A stretch of DNA of 64,000 nt from JABDIP01 sp965237625 (GCA_965237625.1 CBDEGD010000025.1:1-64000), one strand, 5' to 3'. Shown: positions 25,226 to 34,817, numbered from the stretch's first letter. Notes: a model not told the origin generated them from the letters alone. Translations and numbers: made by a program.

Positions 25226-25660
25226 ATGGCGGCGTTGATCGGCCTGTTCGCCAGCGCCTTTCTGGCGGCGACCATCCTGCCCTTCTCGTCCGAGGTGGTG
25301 CTGGCCGCGTTGACCGTATCCGACGGCGCCGATCTGCCGGTTCTCTGGGCCGTCGCCAGCACCGGCAACACCCTGGGCGCGGTGGTCAATTGGGGCCTCG
25401 GCCGGTTCTGCCTGCGCTGGAGCGACCGACGCTGGTTCCCGGTCAAGCCGTCGGAACTGGACCGCGCCCGCCGCTGGTTCGGCCGCTATGGGGCCTGGAC
25501 GCTGCTGCTGGCCTGGGTCCCGATCGTCGGCGACCCGCTGACCGTGGCCGCCGGCCTGCTGCAGGTCAGGCTGGGCTGGTTCGTGCTGTTGGTCGCGATC
25601 GGCAAGTCGGCGCGCTATGCCGCCGTGATCCTTCTGGCGGATCGCGTCCTGGGCGGTTGA
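25226..25660 (+). CDS. Short YqaA-type membrane protein
   Basis: A 144-residue membrane protein with about four hydrophobic segments. The conserved ATILPFSSEVVLAAL and STGNTLGAVVNWGLGR, with WVPIVGDPLTVAAGLLQV, identify the YqaA branch of the DedA-like proteins. It is shorter than the one at 20176-20799 and of different sequence, so it is not a recent duplicate. The ribosome site before ATG 25226 is poor. Confidence 0.83.
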   Translation: MAALIGLFASAFLAATILPFSSEVVLAALTVSDGADLPVLWAVASTGNTLGAVVNWGLGRFCLRWSDRRWFPVKPSELDRARRWFGRYGAWTLLLAWVPIVGDPLTVAAGLLQVRLGWFVLLVAIGKSARYAAVILLADRVLGG

Positions 25661-25754
25661 GCGGGATGGAAACGCCAACGCCGTCTTCCTATGTTTGTGG
25701 GCCGCCGTTCGGTTTGCAGGCGGGTGGTATCGTTGGAATGGAGTGGGCGGCGGC

Positions 25755-26615
25755 ATGACGAATCCCCGGTTTCTGGTAGTCGAAGGCAATACGGCCGAGG
25801 CACGCGCCGCCACCGTCGCGGCGGGCGGGCGGGAGACCGGCGACATGTATTGCGCCGCACTGCGCGCCTGCATGGCCGATGCCGTCTGTGAGGTGGTGCG
25901 GCCGACGGATAGCGGCGCGGCACTGCCCGGCGGCAATGCGATCTCCGGCTATGACGGCATCGCCTGGACCGGCTCCGCGCTCAATATCTACAATGGCGGG
26001 CCGGAAATCAGCCGGCAGATCGACCTCGCCAAGGCGGCCCTGGCGAGCGGCGTTCCGGTGTTCGGAAGCTGCTGGGGCCTTCAGGTCGCGGTCACCGCCT
26101 GCGGCGGTGAGGTGGTGCAATGTCCCGATGGCCGCGAATTCGGTATCGCCCGCAAGATCACCAGGACCGAGCCCGGGCGCGACCATCCACTCTATTACGG
26201 CAAGCCGGATGTGTTCGACGCGGTGGCGGTGCACAAGGACGAAGTCTCGCGTCTGCCTTCCGGTACCACCGTACTGGCCACCAATGCTCATAGCGACGTC
26301 CAGGCGCTTGAGTTCGCGGTTCCGGACGGCAGCATTTTCTGGGGCGTGCAATACCACCCTGAATTCGACATGCGCGATATCGGGGTGATCGCCAAGCGTT
26401 ATGGCTCGGCACTTGTGGAGGAGGGCTTCTTTGCCGACTCCGACGCGACCGAACGATTTGCCGAGATGGCCGCCACGCTGCAGGCCGATCCGGGGCGGAC
26501 CGACATTGCCTGGCTCCTCGGTGCGGATGCCGACGTGCTGGATGAGAGCGTGCGCCTGGCGGAACTCCGCAACTGGATCCAGACCATGGCAATCCCCTTC
26601 ATGGCCAACCGCTAA
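25755..26615 (+). CDS. Class I glutamine amidotransferase-like protein
   Basis: A 286-residue protein with a GATase1 domain in its first 240 residues. The nucleophile elbow is FGSCWGLQVA (Cys) and the His-Glu pair is in VQYHPEFDM. Relatives include GMP-synthase-like glutaminases and gamma-glutamyl hydrolases of polyamine catabolism. Without a partner synthetase nearby, it probably acts alone on a gamma-glutamyl compound. I chose ATG 25755 (MTNPRFLVVEGN), which opens the fold. Confidence 0.88.
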   Translation: MTNPRFLVVEGNTAEARAATVAAGGRETGDMYCAALRACMADAVCEVVRPTDSGAALPGGNAISGYDGIAWTGSALNIYNGGPEISRQIDLAKAALASGVPVFGSCWGLQVAVTACGGEVVQCPDGREFGIARKITRTEPGRDHPLYYGKPDVFDAVAVHKDEVSRLPSGTTVLATNAHSDVQALEFAVPDGSIFWGVQYHPEFDMRDIGVIAKRYGSALVEEGFFADSDATERFAEMAATLQADPGRTDIAWLLGADADVLDESVRLAELRNWIQTMAIPFMANR

Positions 26616-26748
26616 TCGGTCGCGGATTCCGATCCGGGCGGGCCGGCGTTTCTTTTTGCCAGGCGCCAAAAAACGCTTTTTGGTTAGTGAATTTCAAACC
26701 TTTGGCGGTCCAAGCTGCGCCCTCTTCGTGCCACGGGTAGCGGGACTC

Positions 26749-27789
26749 ATGAGCTATATCGACGAATTGCGGGAACGATTTCAGGCCGCGGAACAGCGGT
26801 TTGGCCAAATCAATGAGGCCGGCCGCGAGTACCGCGACCGCCTGATGGGTCTGATAAGCCGGATCGAAGAGGAGATCCGCTGCCGGCGCGATGTGGAGCA
26901 GCAGCAGGTCAAGGAAATCGAGCGTCTGTCAGGCGAGGTCGACCGGGTTTCCGGAGAGAACGAACAACTTCGGACCATGATGATGTCGTTGCTGACGGCG
27001 GTGGAAGACGGCGACACCGACATTTTGGGCGATACGCTCAATGATATGGATTCCAAGGTCGCGACGCTGATCGGCGAGGGGCAGGGCGCGTCTGCTGCTC
27101 CGGCGCCGGCCGATCCTGCGGACGTCGCCACTGACACTGGCACGGAGTTTGCCGACGATCTGGCCGACGAGTCGGAAGAGGAAGAAACGTTCGCATCGCC
27201 GTCCTTCCCAGCTGGAGACATGATGTCTTTGCCGGGCGATGAGCCTCCTTTCTCCGGCGACGATGCCGATATCGACCATGACGAGGAATCCGAATCTGCT
27301 GAGGTGGTCGCTGAGGACGTGCCGGAGGCCGAGGAAGGCGATGCGGCGCTCGCGCTGGACGAGACCCCGTCCGCCGATACCGCGGCTCCGGCAATCTCCG
27401 ATCCGTTGGCAGCCGAAGAGCCGGCGCAGGCCGGTTCCGATGGAAGCGGTGCTTCCGACATGGCTGAATTTTATGGCGCGCAAGATCGGGCCGATGAAGG
27501 TGGGGTGCCGGAATATTCCCATGCTGTCGCCGGCTGGGAAGACTTCCTGGACGATGATGGCATGTCCGCTGAGGCCTCCACATCCTCGAACGAGGACAAG
27601 GAAACGCTGACAGAGGTCTCGGCCGATTACGTCGCGGAAAATATCAGCGATCCGGAAGCCGGGTCTATTCATGACCTCATCGACCGGGTCAAGACCGAAG
27701 TTGATGGCGAGGATGACGCTGGCGATGCCGCCGCGACCGACCAGTCCGGCGAGGATGATGACAACGGCGACAAGGCCGCTGCTCAGTAA
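26749..27789 (+). CDS. Acidic, largely disordered protein with N-terminal coiled coil
   Basis: A 346-residue protein I do not recognise. The first 100 residues (from MSYIDELRERFQAAEQRFGQ) look like a long amphipathic coiled coil rich in Glu, Arg and Gln. The rest is very acidic and Ala/Asp/Glu/Ser-rich, with almost no hydrophobic clusters apart from short pieces such as AGWEDFLDDDGM and IHDLIDRVKTEV. No signal peptide or membrane segment is present. A strong terminator follows its stop, so it is probably a single-gene transcript. A structural or scaffolding role is possible but not shown. Confidence 0.65.
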   Translation: MSYIDELRERFQAAEQRFGQINEAGREYRDRLMGLISRIEEEIRCRRDVEQQQVKEIERLSGEVDRVSGENEQLRTMMMSLLTAVEDGDTDILGDTLNDMDSKVATLIGEGQGASAAPAPADPADVATDTGTEFADDLADESEEEETFASPSFPAGDMMSLPGDEPPFSGDDADIDHDEESESAEVVAEDVPEAEEGDAALALDETPSADTAAPAISDPLAAEEPAQAGSDGSGASDMAEFYGAQDRADEGGVPEYSHAVAGWEDFLDDDGMSAEASTSSNEDKETLTEVSADYVAENISDPEAGSIHDLIDRVKTEVDGEDDAGDAAATDQSGEDDDNGDKAAAQ

Positions 27790-27838
27790 GAACCTTCTTG
27801 GGTCCTGCCTTCGCAAGACCCTGTCACGGCTAAATGGG

Positions 27839-27875
27839 CGCCTCACACCGGTTCGGTGTGGGGCGTTTTACTTTT
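27839..27875 (+). terminator. Rho-independent terminator after the acidic protein gene
   Basis: CGCCTCACACCG (27839-27850) pairs with CGGTGTGGGGCG (27854-27865) over 12 positions with one T-G pair and a 3-nt loop, followed by a T-rich tract TTTTACTTTT. It is the clearest intrinsic terminator in the window. Confidence 0.9.
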
Positions 27876-27931
27876 AGCGCTTTGTCCGCGTATGCCGATC
27901 CGGCACCGGCCCACTCCCGTCCAAATGAAAA

Positions 27932-28070
27932 GGCGCTAGTGTCCCGATTCTGAAATTCGCATGAGCGAATTGCAGTATCAAAGGGACACTAACTGTATGA
28001 TTCTAGTGTCATTCAGCTTCCGAAATCCGGCACATGAAATGTGCCGAACTTCGAAACCATGACACTAGAG
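27932..28070 (+). repeat. 139-bp double-hairpin repeat, copy 2
   Basis: Identical to 20043-20181 in the same orientation. A single arm of the GC-rich hairpin (27902-27918) lies 13 bp to the left, matching the module found beside copy 1. Perfect identity between non-coding copies 7.9 kb apart points to recent movement or gene conversion. Confidence 0.92.
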
Positions 28071-28421
28071 TCGGCCGAACAGAATAAACGCATCATATCG
28101 CGGTGCGCAGATGGAAGGATTTCGGCCGGGTGAGCTGCTCAGGCGTATGCCTTCAGAAGGCCTGCGCGGCTTCGGCGTTGGTCAGAGCGGCGGCGGTCTC
28201 GCCACGCCGGCCAGGGCGCGCTCGGCAACGACGCAACCTTATCGCAACACTGCGAAGGTGGCCCAGCAGCTGCCCGTGGACGGCCGGTGCTGAAAGCTCT
28301 TGAGGCCGGGGGCGGCTCTGGGCCACCATGGTCGCCACAAATATGCGCATCCGGTCAACGGGGCGCGCCAAAGACAATCGATCCCAGATCGTTTACGGAC
28401 CATGTTAGGGAGGCAGTATCT
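28071..28421. other. Unassigned 351-bp region upstream of frmA
   Basis: No gene is supported here. A 60-codon frame at 28111-28293 (+) and a 74-codon frame at 28153-28377 (-) are open but have basic, Arg/Ala/Gly-rich compositions typical of GC-rich chance frames, and neither has a good ribosome site. The last part must hold the frmA promoter and leader; GGGAGG lies before ATG 28422. Confidence 0.4.
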
Positions 28422-29531
<1,110 letters not shown>

Positions 29532-29550
29532 CGGGGCGCCTGTGGCCCGG

Positions 29551-29645
29551 CTTTCGCCCTTCGACAGGCTCTGGGTGAGGATACTCAGGATGAGGGCCTC
29601 CACCCGCCTCCCACAAGAGCCTCATGCTGAGCCTGTCGAAGCATG
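29551..29645. repeat. Palindromic repeat (CTTCGACAGGCTC type)
   Basis: The left arm TTCGACAGGCTC and a right arm GAGCCTGTCGAA are inverted, with flanking ATGAGG / CCTCAT. The left arm carries an insertion. The same kind of repeat is common between genes in many proteobacteria. It separates frmA from fghA. Confidence 0.75.
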
Positions 29646-29691
29646 ACCTCTCCATTTCGCACGCCGGCCGCCGCGCATCCGAGGAAACCCA

Positions 29692-30540
29692 ATGACCATC
29701 AAGACCATCTCCGAACAGAAATGCTATGGCGGTGTCCAGGGTTTCTATGAGCACGCCAGCGAGGCGACCGGCACCGCGATGAAATTCGCGGTCTACCGGC
29801 CGGTTCAGGCGGAGACCGCCAAGGTGCCGGTGCTCACTTATCTGGCCGGGCTGACCTGCACCGAGGAGACCTTCACCATCAAGGCCGGGGCGCAGCGCTA
29901 CGCGTCCTCCTACGGCATGATGCTGGTGATGCCGGACACCAGCCCGCGCGGGGCGGGCATCGCCGGCGAGGACGATGATTGGGATTTCGGCAGCGCCGCC
30001 GGCTTCTATCTCGACGCCACGGCGGAGCCCTGGTCGCGCACCTACCGCATGTACAGCTATGTGACAGAGGAACTGCCGGCGCTGATCGCCGCGAATTTCT
30101 CCGCCGATATGGACCGCCAGGGCATCTTCGGCCATTCCATGGGCGGCCATGGCGCGCTGACCATCGCCCTGAAGAACCCCGGCCGCTACCGCTCGGTCTC
30201 CGCCTTTGCGCCGATCGTGGCGCCGATGTCGGTGCCCTGGGGACAGAAGGCGTTCGCCGGCTATTTCGGCGGCGACGAAGCGGCGGCCCGGCGCTACGAC
30301 GCGACGGCGCTGCTGGCTGATGGCGCCCGTTTCGACGGCACCATCCTGGTCGATGTGGGCGAGGCCGATCCGTTCCTGGAACGGGAGCTTAAGCCCGAAT
30401 TGCTGGAGCAGGCCTGCCAGGCCGCCTGCCAGCCGCTCGATCTGCGGCGTCATGCCGGCTACGACCACAGCTACTACTTCATCAGCACCTTCATCGGCGA
30501 CCACATGACCCACCACGCGGACGCTTTGCTGGAGCGGTAA
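29692..30540 (+). CDS. fghA: S-formylglutathione hydrolase
   Basis: Serine esterase that hydrolyses S-formylglutathione to formate and glutathione. The 282-residue protein has LAGLTCTEETFTIKAGAQR, the nucleophile motif GHSMGGHGAL, the acid in DVGEADPFL and the histidine in GYDHSYYFISTFI, all family hallmarks. GAGGAA precedes the ATG. Together with frmA it makes a complete route from formaldehyde to formate. Confidence 0.97.
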   Translation: MTIKTISEQKCYGGVQGFYEHASEATGTAMKFAVYRPVQAETAKVPVLTYLAGLTCTEETFTIKAGAQRYASSYGMMLVMPDTSPRGAGIAGEDDDWDFGSAAGFYLDATAEPWSRTYRMYSYVTEELPALIAANFSADMDRQGIFGHSMGGHGALTIALKNPGRYRSVSAFAPIVAPMSVPWGQKAFAGYFGGDEAAARRYDATALLADGARFDGTILVDVGEADPFLERELKPELLEQACQAACQPLDLRRHAGYDHSYYFISTFIGDHMTHHADALLER

Positions 30541-30565
30541 GGGCGGCGGAAGACGCTACTGACCG

Positions 30566-30660
30566 GTTGTCATTCCCGCGAAGGCGGGGATCCAGGTGTC
30601 ACGAATCTGTGCGCCAGACTGCCAGGACCTCTGGATTCCTGCCTTCGCAGGAATGACAAT
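30566..30660. repeat. REP-like palindrome (GTCATTCCCGCG type), copy 2
   Basis: The arms 30566-30595 and 30631-30660 are imperfect inverted repeats of the same family as 17208-17296. The left arm has CCCGCG where the right implies CCTGCG. It lies between the convergent fghA and amidotransferase genes. Confidence 0.85.
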
Positions 30661-30719
30661 GGTGTTTGATCGCGAGATAGGGGCTGGAGCCGCCGATCTT
30701 GGTGCGGCAACTTCGACTG

Positions 30720-31487
30720 TCAGCCCACCGCCAGCCCCTCCCGGAATACCGTCATCTCGCCGTCGCTCATCACGTGCCAGTCCTCATTGTCGGTCAACGG
30801 CTTGGTGGCGATGACCGTGACGATGTCGCGGAACGTGGTTTCCTTGGCGAAATCCACGGACATCTCGGTGTCGATCAGGCTGGCCTCGCCGAAGGGCGCG
30901 CGGCGGGTCAGCCAGGCGAGGTGCGTGCTGCAATGGCAGTACAATTGCCGCGAATCGCACAGCAGCATGTTGAACGTGCCGGTCGCGGAGAGTTCTGCGG
31001 CCAGTTGGCCGATCAGCCGTCGCAGCGCGCCGTCGCTCCCTGGCGCCGATGGGAAACGCTCGCGGATGCGTCCGAGCATCCAGCAGAAGGCGTGCTCGCT
31101 GTCGGTGGTGCCGATCGGCCGGTAGACGCCGAGCGGCCAGGATTTCACGCCCTTCAACTTGCCGTTATGGGCGAAAGCCCAGTTGCGGCCCCATAGCTCG
31201 CGGGTGAAGGGGTGGGTGTTCTCCAGGCAGATCCGGCCGTTGGTCGCCTTGCGGATATGGCAGATGACGTTGAGGCTCTTGACCGAATGGGTCCGCACCA
31301 GCTCGGCGATCTCCGAATCCACGCCGGGCAGCGGGTCGTGGAAGGTCCGGCAGCCGCGATTCTCATAGAAGGCGATGCCCCAGCCGTCGCGATGCGGCCC
31401 GGTTCGCCCGCCACGCTGGATCAGCCCGGAAAAGCTGAACCGGATGTCGGTGGGAACGTTGCAGTTCATGCCAAGCAGCTCGCACAT
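30720..31487 (-). CDS. Class II glutamine amidotransferase (YafJ-like)
   Basis: A 255-residue Ntn-type glutaminase. The N-terminal nucleophile is Cys2 of MCELLGMN, exposed after removal of Met; further family blocks are RDGWGIAFYE, HIRKAT, NTHPF, FAHNGKL and GTTDSEHAF. YafJ-like proteins are predicted to hydrolyse gamma-glutamyl compounds. Starting at ATG 31487 puts the catalytic Cys in second position, which decides against an upstream in-frame start at 31523. It is followed upstream by the phosphatase gene on the same strand. Confidence 0.9.
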   Translation of the reverse strand: MCELLGMNCNVPTDIRFSFSGLIQRGGRTGPHRDGWGIAFYENRGCRTFHDPLPGVDSEIAELVRTHSVKSLNVICHIRKATNGRICLENTHPFTRELWGRNWAFAHNGKLKGVKSWPLGVYRPIGTTDSEHAFCWMLGRIRERFPSAPGSDGALRRLIGQLAAELSATGTFNMLLCDSRQLYCHCSTHLAWLTRRAPFGEASLIDTEMSVDFAKETTFRDIVTVIATKPLTDNEDWHVMSDGEMTVFREGLAVG

Positions 31488-31578
31488 GGTGCGAAGTCTT
31501 GCCTGTCGGAGGTTCGCGGACAAGCCCGGGTAGTCAGAAAGCCATGCGCCTGGATCGCGAGGTCGGTGCCGGCGGCCT

Positions 31579-32370
31579 TTAGATGGGCCGTCCGTTGACC
31601 ATCAGCAGTCGTCGGTCGGCGCCCTCGAACACGGCGCAGGTCAGCCGGCCGGTGGCGAAGGCGCCGGTATCGATCCCGACGCGGTTGTCCAGCATCTCGG
31701 GCAGGCGGGTCGGCGTGTGGCCGTGCACCACCACGAAGGGGTGGGCGTCGCGGTAGTCCAGGAAGTCCTTGCGAATCCACAGCAAATCCTCGCGGGATTG
31801 CTGTTCCAGCGGAATGCCCGGGCGGATCCCGGCATGGACGAACAGATAGCCGCCTTCCCGGTGGTGCGGTTTCAGCCCGTCCAGGAACGCGCGATGATGG
31901 GGCGGCATTTCGGCATCCATGCCCCGCCGCACGGCCTCCGCCAATTCGGTGAAGGGCGCCGACGTGTCCACCGAAACGCCATAGCTGGCCAGGGTCTCGA
32001 CACCGCCATTTTGTAGCCAGGACATGGTCATGCCGGCGCCATGGCCAGTGCCCACCTGTGCCGCATCCAGCGCGGTCAGCATCATATCTTCGTGGTTCCC
32101 GGCCAGGTGGACGGTCTCGACCCGGTCGCCCAGCACGCTGGTTTCCGCCGCCAGCAGCTCAATCACCGGCCGGCTGTCACGGCCGCGATCGACATAGTCG
32201 CCCAGATAAATGGCGACCACGCGCGGGACCTTCGCTTCCTGCAAATCGCGGCGGATCGCCTCATGCAATTCCTCCAGCAACGGCAGCTGGCCATGCACGT
32301 CGCCGATCGCATACAGGCGCGTCCCGGGCGGCGCGTGGCCCGGACGAGCGGTTTCCAACAAATTATTCAT
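31579..32370 (-). CDS. Serine/threonine protein phosphatase-type metallophosphoesterase
   Basis: A 263-residue PPP-family phosphatase. The metal-binding motifs IGDVHGQ, LGDYVDRG and LAGNHED are in order, with the later histidines in FVHAG and VVHGHTPT. Such bacterial enzymes dephosphorylate proteins, or bis-nucleoside tetraphosphates in the ApaH group; the sequence favours the general PPP type. It shares a strand with the amidotransferase gene and is divergent from clpP. Confidence 0.88.
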   Translation of the reverse strand: MNNLLETARPGHAPPGTRLYAIGDVHGQLPLLEELHEAIRRDLQEAKVPRVVAIYLGDYVDRGRDSRPVIELLAAETSVLGDRVETVHLAGNHEDMMLTALDAAQVGTGHGAGMTMSWLQNGGVETLASYGVSVDTSAPFTELAEAVRRGMDAEMPPHHRAFLDGLKPHHREGGYLFVHAGIRPGIPLEQQSREDLLWIRKDFLDYRDAHPFVVVHGHTPTRLPEMLDNRVGIDTGAFATGRLTCAVFEGADRRLLMVNGRPI

Positions 32371-32532
32371 CGGCGAAAGATAGTCTGTGCAATCCTATGT
32401 TACAGGGTGCGTCTGCGAAAATTTACAGCCATGGCGTTGGCCCGGATGTCTTCGGCTCTGTTGAACCGCTGAGGAATTCGGGTTAGGAACGCCGCCAATG
32501 CGGCAATTTCCCGATTCCACCGGAGCCCGAAG

Positions 32533-33147
32533 ATGATTGATGCCAGATCCCACACCCGACTGGACAAGAAGGACGACGACAAAGAGAAGGAACGCCCGGA
32601 AGCCGGCGCCATGGTGGCCCAGCAGCTCTTCGAGTCGCGCACGGTCCTGATCTTCGGCGAGATTTCGCAGAAGGTGGCGAAGGAAATCGTAGCGCAACTG
32701 ATAGCGCTCGATGCCACGAATGCCGATCCGATTCGGCTCATAATCTGCTCCCAAGGCGGCCATGTCGAAGCCGGCGACACCATCCACGACATGATTGGCT
32801 TCATCAAGGCGCCGGTGAAGATGATCGGCACCGGCTGGGTTGCCAGCGCCGGTGCGCATATCTTCCTGGGCGCCAAGAAAGAGAACCGTTATTGCCTGCC
32901 GAACACCCGGTTCCTGTTGCATCAGCCGATGGGTGGGGTCGGCGGACCGGCGGCGGATATCGCCATCGAGGCCACGGAAATAATCAAAATGCGCCGGAGA
33001 CTCAATGAAATCATTGCCCGCGAAACCGGCCAGTCGGTGGACAAGGTGGAGACCGATACCGACCGGAACTACTGGATGACCGCCGAAGAAGCCAAGGAAT
33101 ACGGTATCGTCGCCCAGGTTGTCGAGAGCGCCGACAAGATCAAATAG
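32533..33147 (+). CDS. ClpP-like protease subunit with altered catalytic triad
   Basis: A 204-residue ClpP-family protein. The fold motifs are clear: RTVLIFGEIS, ICSQGGHVEAGDTIHDMI, the serine loop GWVASAGAHIF (S105) and LLHQP (H130). The residue aligning with the catalytic aspartate of TDRDxxMSAEEA is an asparagine here (DRNYWMTAEEAKEYG, about N179). The N-terminus is longer and highly charged (KKDDDKEKERPE). There is no tig, clpX or lon alongside, so this is probably a second paralogue rather than the housekeeping ClpP. A GGAG ribosome site lies 8 nt before the ATG. Confidence 0.87.
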   Translation: MIDARSHTRLDKKDDDKEKERPEAGAMVAQQLFESRTVLIFGEISQKVAKEIVAQLIALDATNADPIRLIICSQGGHVEAGDTIHDMIGFIKAPVKMIGTGWVASAGAHIFLGAKKENRYCLPNTRFLLHQPMGGVGGPAADIAIEATEIIKMRRRLNEIIARETGQSVDKVETDTDRNYWMTAEEAKEYGIVAQVVESADKIK

Positions 33148-33171
33148 CGGCTGTTTCCCAATCCCCTTTCC

Positions 33172-33288
33172 GCGTCGTCCCCGGACTTGATTCGAGGACC
33201 CATGGATTGGCTGGACGGCGGCGCATTGAGATATTTGCACCAGCGATGGCGGATCAATGGGTCCCCGGGTCAAGTCCCGGGACGACGC
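33172..33288. repeat. Long palindrome (GCGTCGTCCC...GGGACGACGC)
   Basis: The arms 33172-33206 and 33254-33288 form an imperfect inverted repeat of about 35 nt that starts GCGTCGTCCCCGGACTTGA and ends with its complement. It is a common type of dispersed palindrome in alphaproteobacteria. It lies between the convergent clpP-like and fchA genes. Confidence 0.8.
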
Positions 33289-33336
33289 TGGGTGGAGGAT
33301 GTCCGGGTGCCACGGAGTTGTGCGCCGTAGGTTCGT

Positions 33337-33963
33337 CTACGCCAGCCGATTCTCTACAAGGGCAATGATTGACCGGTGGCGGGTATCCGCCGCGCTCGCC
33401 AGATGTTTGCGGCTCTTGGCGAAATCGGCGGCCGCCTCGGCGTCCTTCACGCTCCCCAGATTGATATCGACGTTGTACAGCACGGCGGTCACGGCGCCGT
33501 TCAGCAATGCCGCGCCAGCGCCGACATCGCTCAGAATCCCACGATCGGCCGCCGCCGCGGCCTGGCGCGCCACATCCAACGACTCCAAGACGGTCTGCGC
33601 GGCGTTCAGCGGCACTTCGGTCGCGGCCAGCGCCGCCTCGGCCATCGCGGCGCGGCGGGTCGTCTTTTGCTCATCGGTATCGCGCGGTAGCTTGAGCGCG
33701 GCCATGTAGACCTCAAAGACCGCGATGTCGCTGTCGGCGTGCTGCGACAGCTCGACCATCAGCCGGTCGCCGGCCTCGATCAGCGGCGACAGGCCGCTCG
33801 TATCCTCGACCTTCCGGGCCGTGACCCTGAGCGCCATCTGGACCAACCCCAACCCGATCGCCGCCCCGACCATAGCGGCGGAACCACCGCCCGGCGTCGG
33901 GTCGTCACTGGCGGTGCGATCGCGGAACTCGGCCAGCCCCCAATCCCAGATGCTGTCAGTCAT
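33337..33963 (-). CDS. Cyclodeaminase/cyclohydrolase family protein (FchA-like)
   Basis: A 208-residue member of the formiminotransferase-cyclodeaminase fold, which includes methenyltetrahydrofolate cyclohydrolase (Fch). The signature DDPTPGGGSAAMVGAAIG is near the N-terminus, and the rest is helical as expected. Its start overlaps the folD stop by 4 bp (ATGA), so both are co-translated. Pairing with a folD-like gene supports a role in C1-tetrahydrofolate interconversion. Confidence 0.87.
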   Translation of the reverse strand: MTDSIWDWGLAEFRDRTASDDPTPGGGSAAMVGAAIGLGLVQMALRVTARKVEDTSGLSPLIEAGDRLMVELSQHADSDIAVFEVYMAALKLPRDTDEQKTTRRAAMAEAALAATEVPLNAAQTVLESLDVARQAAAAADRGILSDVGAGAALLNGAVTAVLYNVDINLGSVKDAEAAADFAKSRKHLASAADTRHRSIIALVENRLA

Positions 33964-34817
33964 GCCGATCCCTTTTGCAAGGTAATCGCCCGTAGCAGAT
34001 TATCGAAGATCACCGTGGAGGTGAGCGGGCCGACGCCGCCCGGTACCGGGGTCAGGGCTCGGACCGTTCCAATCGCGTCGGCATCCACATCACCGACGAT
34101 GCCGCCCTCGACCACGTTGATGCCGGCATCGATCACAATCTGATCGGCGCGCAAATGCGCCGCCATGATCAGGGACCGCCGCCCGGCGGCGACGAAGACG
34201 AAATCGCAGGGTGCGATGGCAGCGGCAAGATCCGGCGTCTTGGTGTGACATACCGTCACTGTGGCGTCGCGGTTGATCAGCATCGGGATCAATGCCCGCC
34301 CCACGGAGCGCCCGCGGCCGACCACCACCGCGCGCTTGCCCGCCAGCGGCGCGGCCGTCTCTGCCAGGCGAATGCAGGCGAGCGGCGTCGCCGGCGCCAA
34401 GGCCTGGCGCTCATCCCCGGCGGCGATCCGGCCGAGATTGGCGGCGGTCAGCCCGTCGACATCCTTCAGCGGATCGATCCGCGCGATCGCCCGTTCCGCG
34501 TCCAAACCGACGCCGAGCGGTAACTCCAGCAGGATGCCGTGAACCTGTTCATCGTTGGACAGGGAGGTGAGGATCGACTCGAGCGCGCCCTGACCCAGCA
34601 CGGGGTCGAAGCGCAGCAGGGTGAACGTGATGCCCAGCTTTTCCGCGGCGCGCTGTTTCGCCTCGGCATATTTGACCGCCGCCGGGTCGGCGCTGGCTAC
34701 AACGACGGCAAGGAGCGGCGTGGTGTCGGCGGCTTTCAGCGCTTCCACCTTGTCGGAAATCTCGGCGCTCAAGGCGTCGGCAAGGGGCTTGCCCTTCAGC
34801 AGCAGCGTGTCCGTCAC
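33960..34817 (-). CDS. folD: FolD-like methylenetetrahydrofolate dehydrogenase/cyclohydrolase, divergent
   Basis: A 285-residue member of the FolD family, which oxidises 5,10-methylene-THF and hydrolyses methenyl-THF. Y50 and K54 of the active site are kept in KYAEAKQRAAEKLGI, and D121 in KDVDGLT. However, the usual QLPLP is ELPLG (Gln to Glu at 99), the VVGRSxIVGxP loop is VVGRGRSVGRAL, and the PCTPxG motif is APATPLA. PGGVGPLTS is intact. These changes, and the partner cyclohydrolase gene, hint that this copy may act mainly as a dehydrogenase. It is divergent from folK. Confidence 0.85.
   Translation of the reverse strand: MTDTLLLKGKPLADALSAEISDKVEALKAADTTPLLAVVVASADPAAVKYAEAKQRAAEKLGITFTLLRFDPVLGQGALESILTSLSNDEQVHGILLELPLGVGLDAERAIARIDPLKDVDGLTAANLGRIAAGDERQALAPATPLACIRLAETAAPLAGKRAVVVGRGRSVGRALIPMLINRDATVTVCHTKTPDLAAAIAPCDFVFVAAGRRSLIMAAHLRADQIVIDAGINVVEGGIVGDVDADAIGTVRALTPVPGGVGPLTSTVIFDNLLRAITLQKGSA

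Noticed and set aside
28111..28293. Small open frame of 60 codons before frmA
   Set aside because: Basic, low-complexity composition, no ribosome site and no recognisable motif. It is listed only as unassigned DNA.
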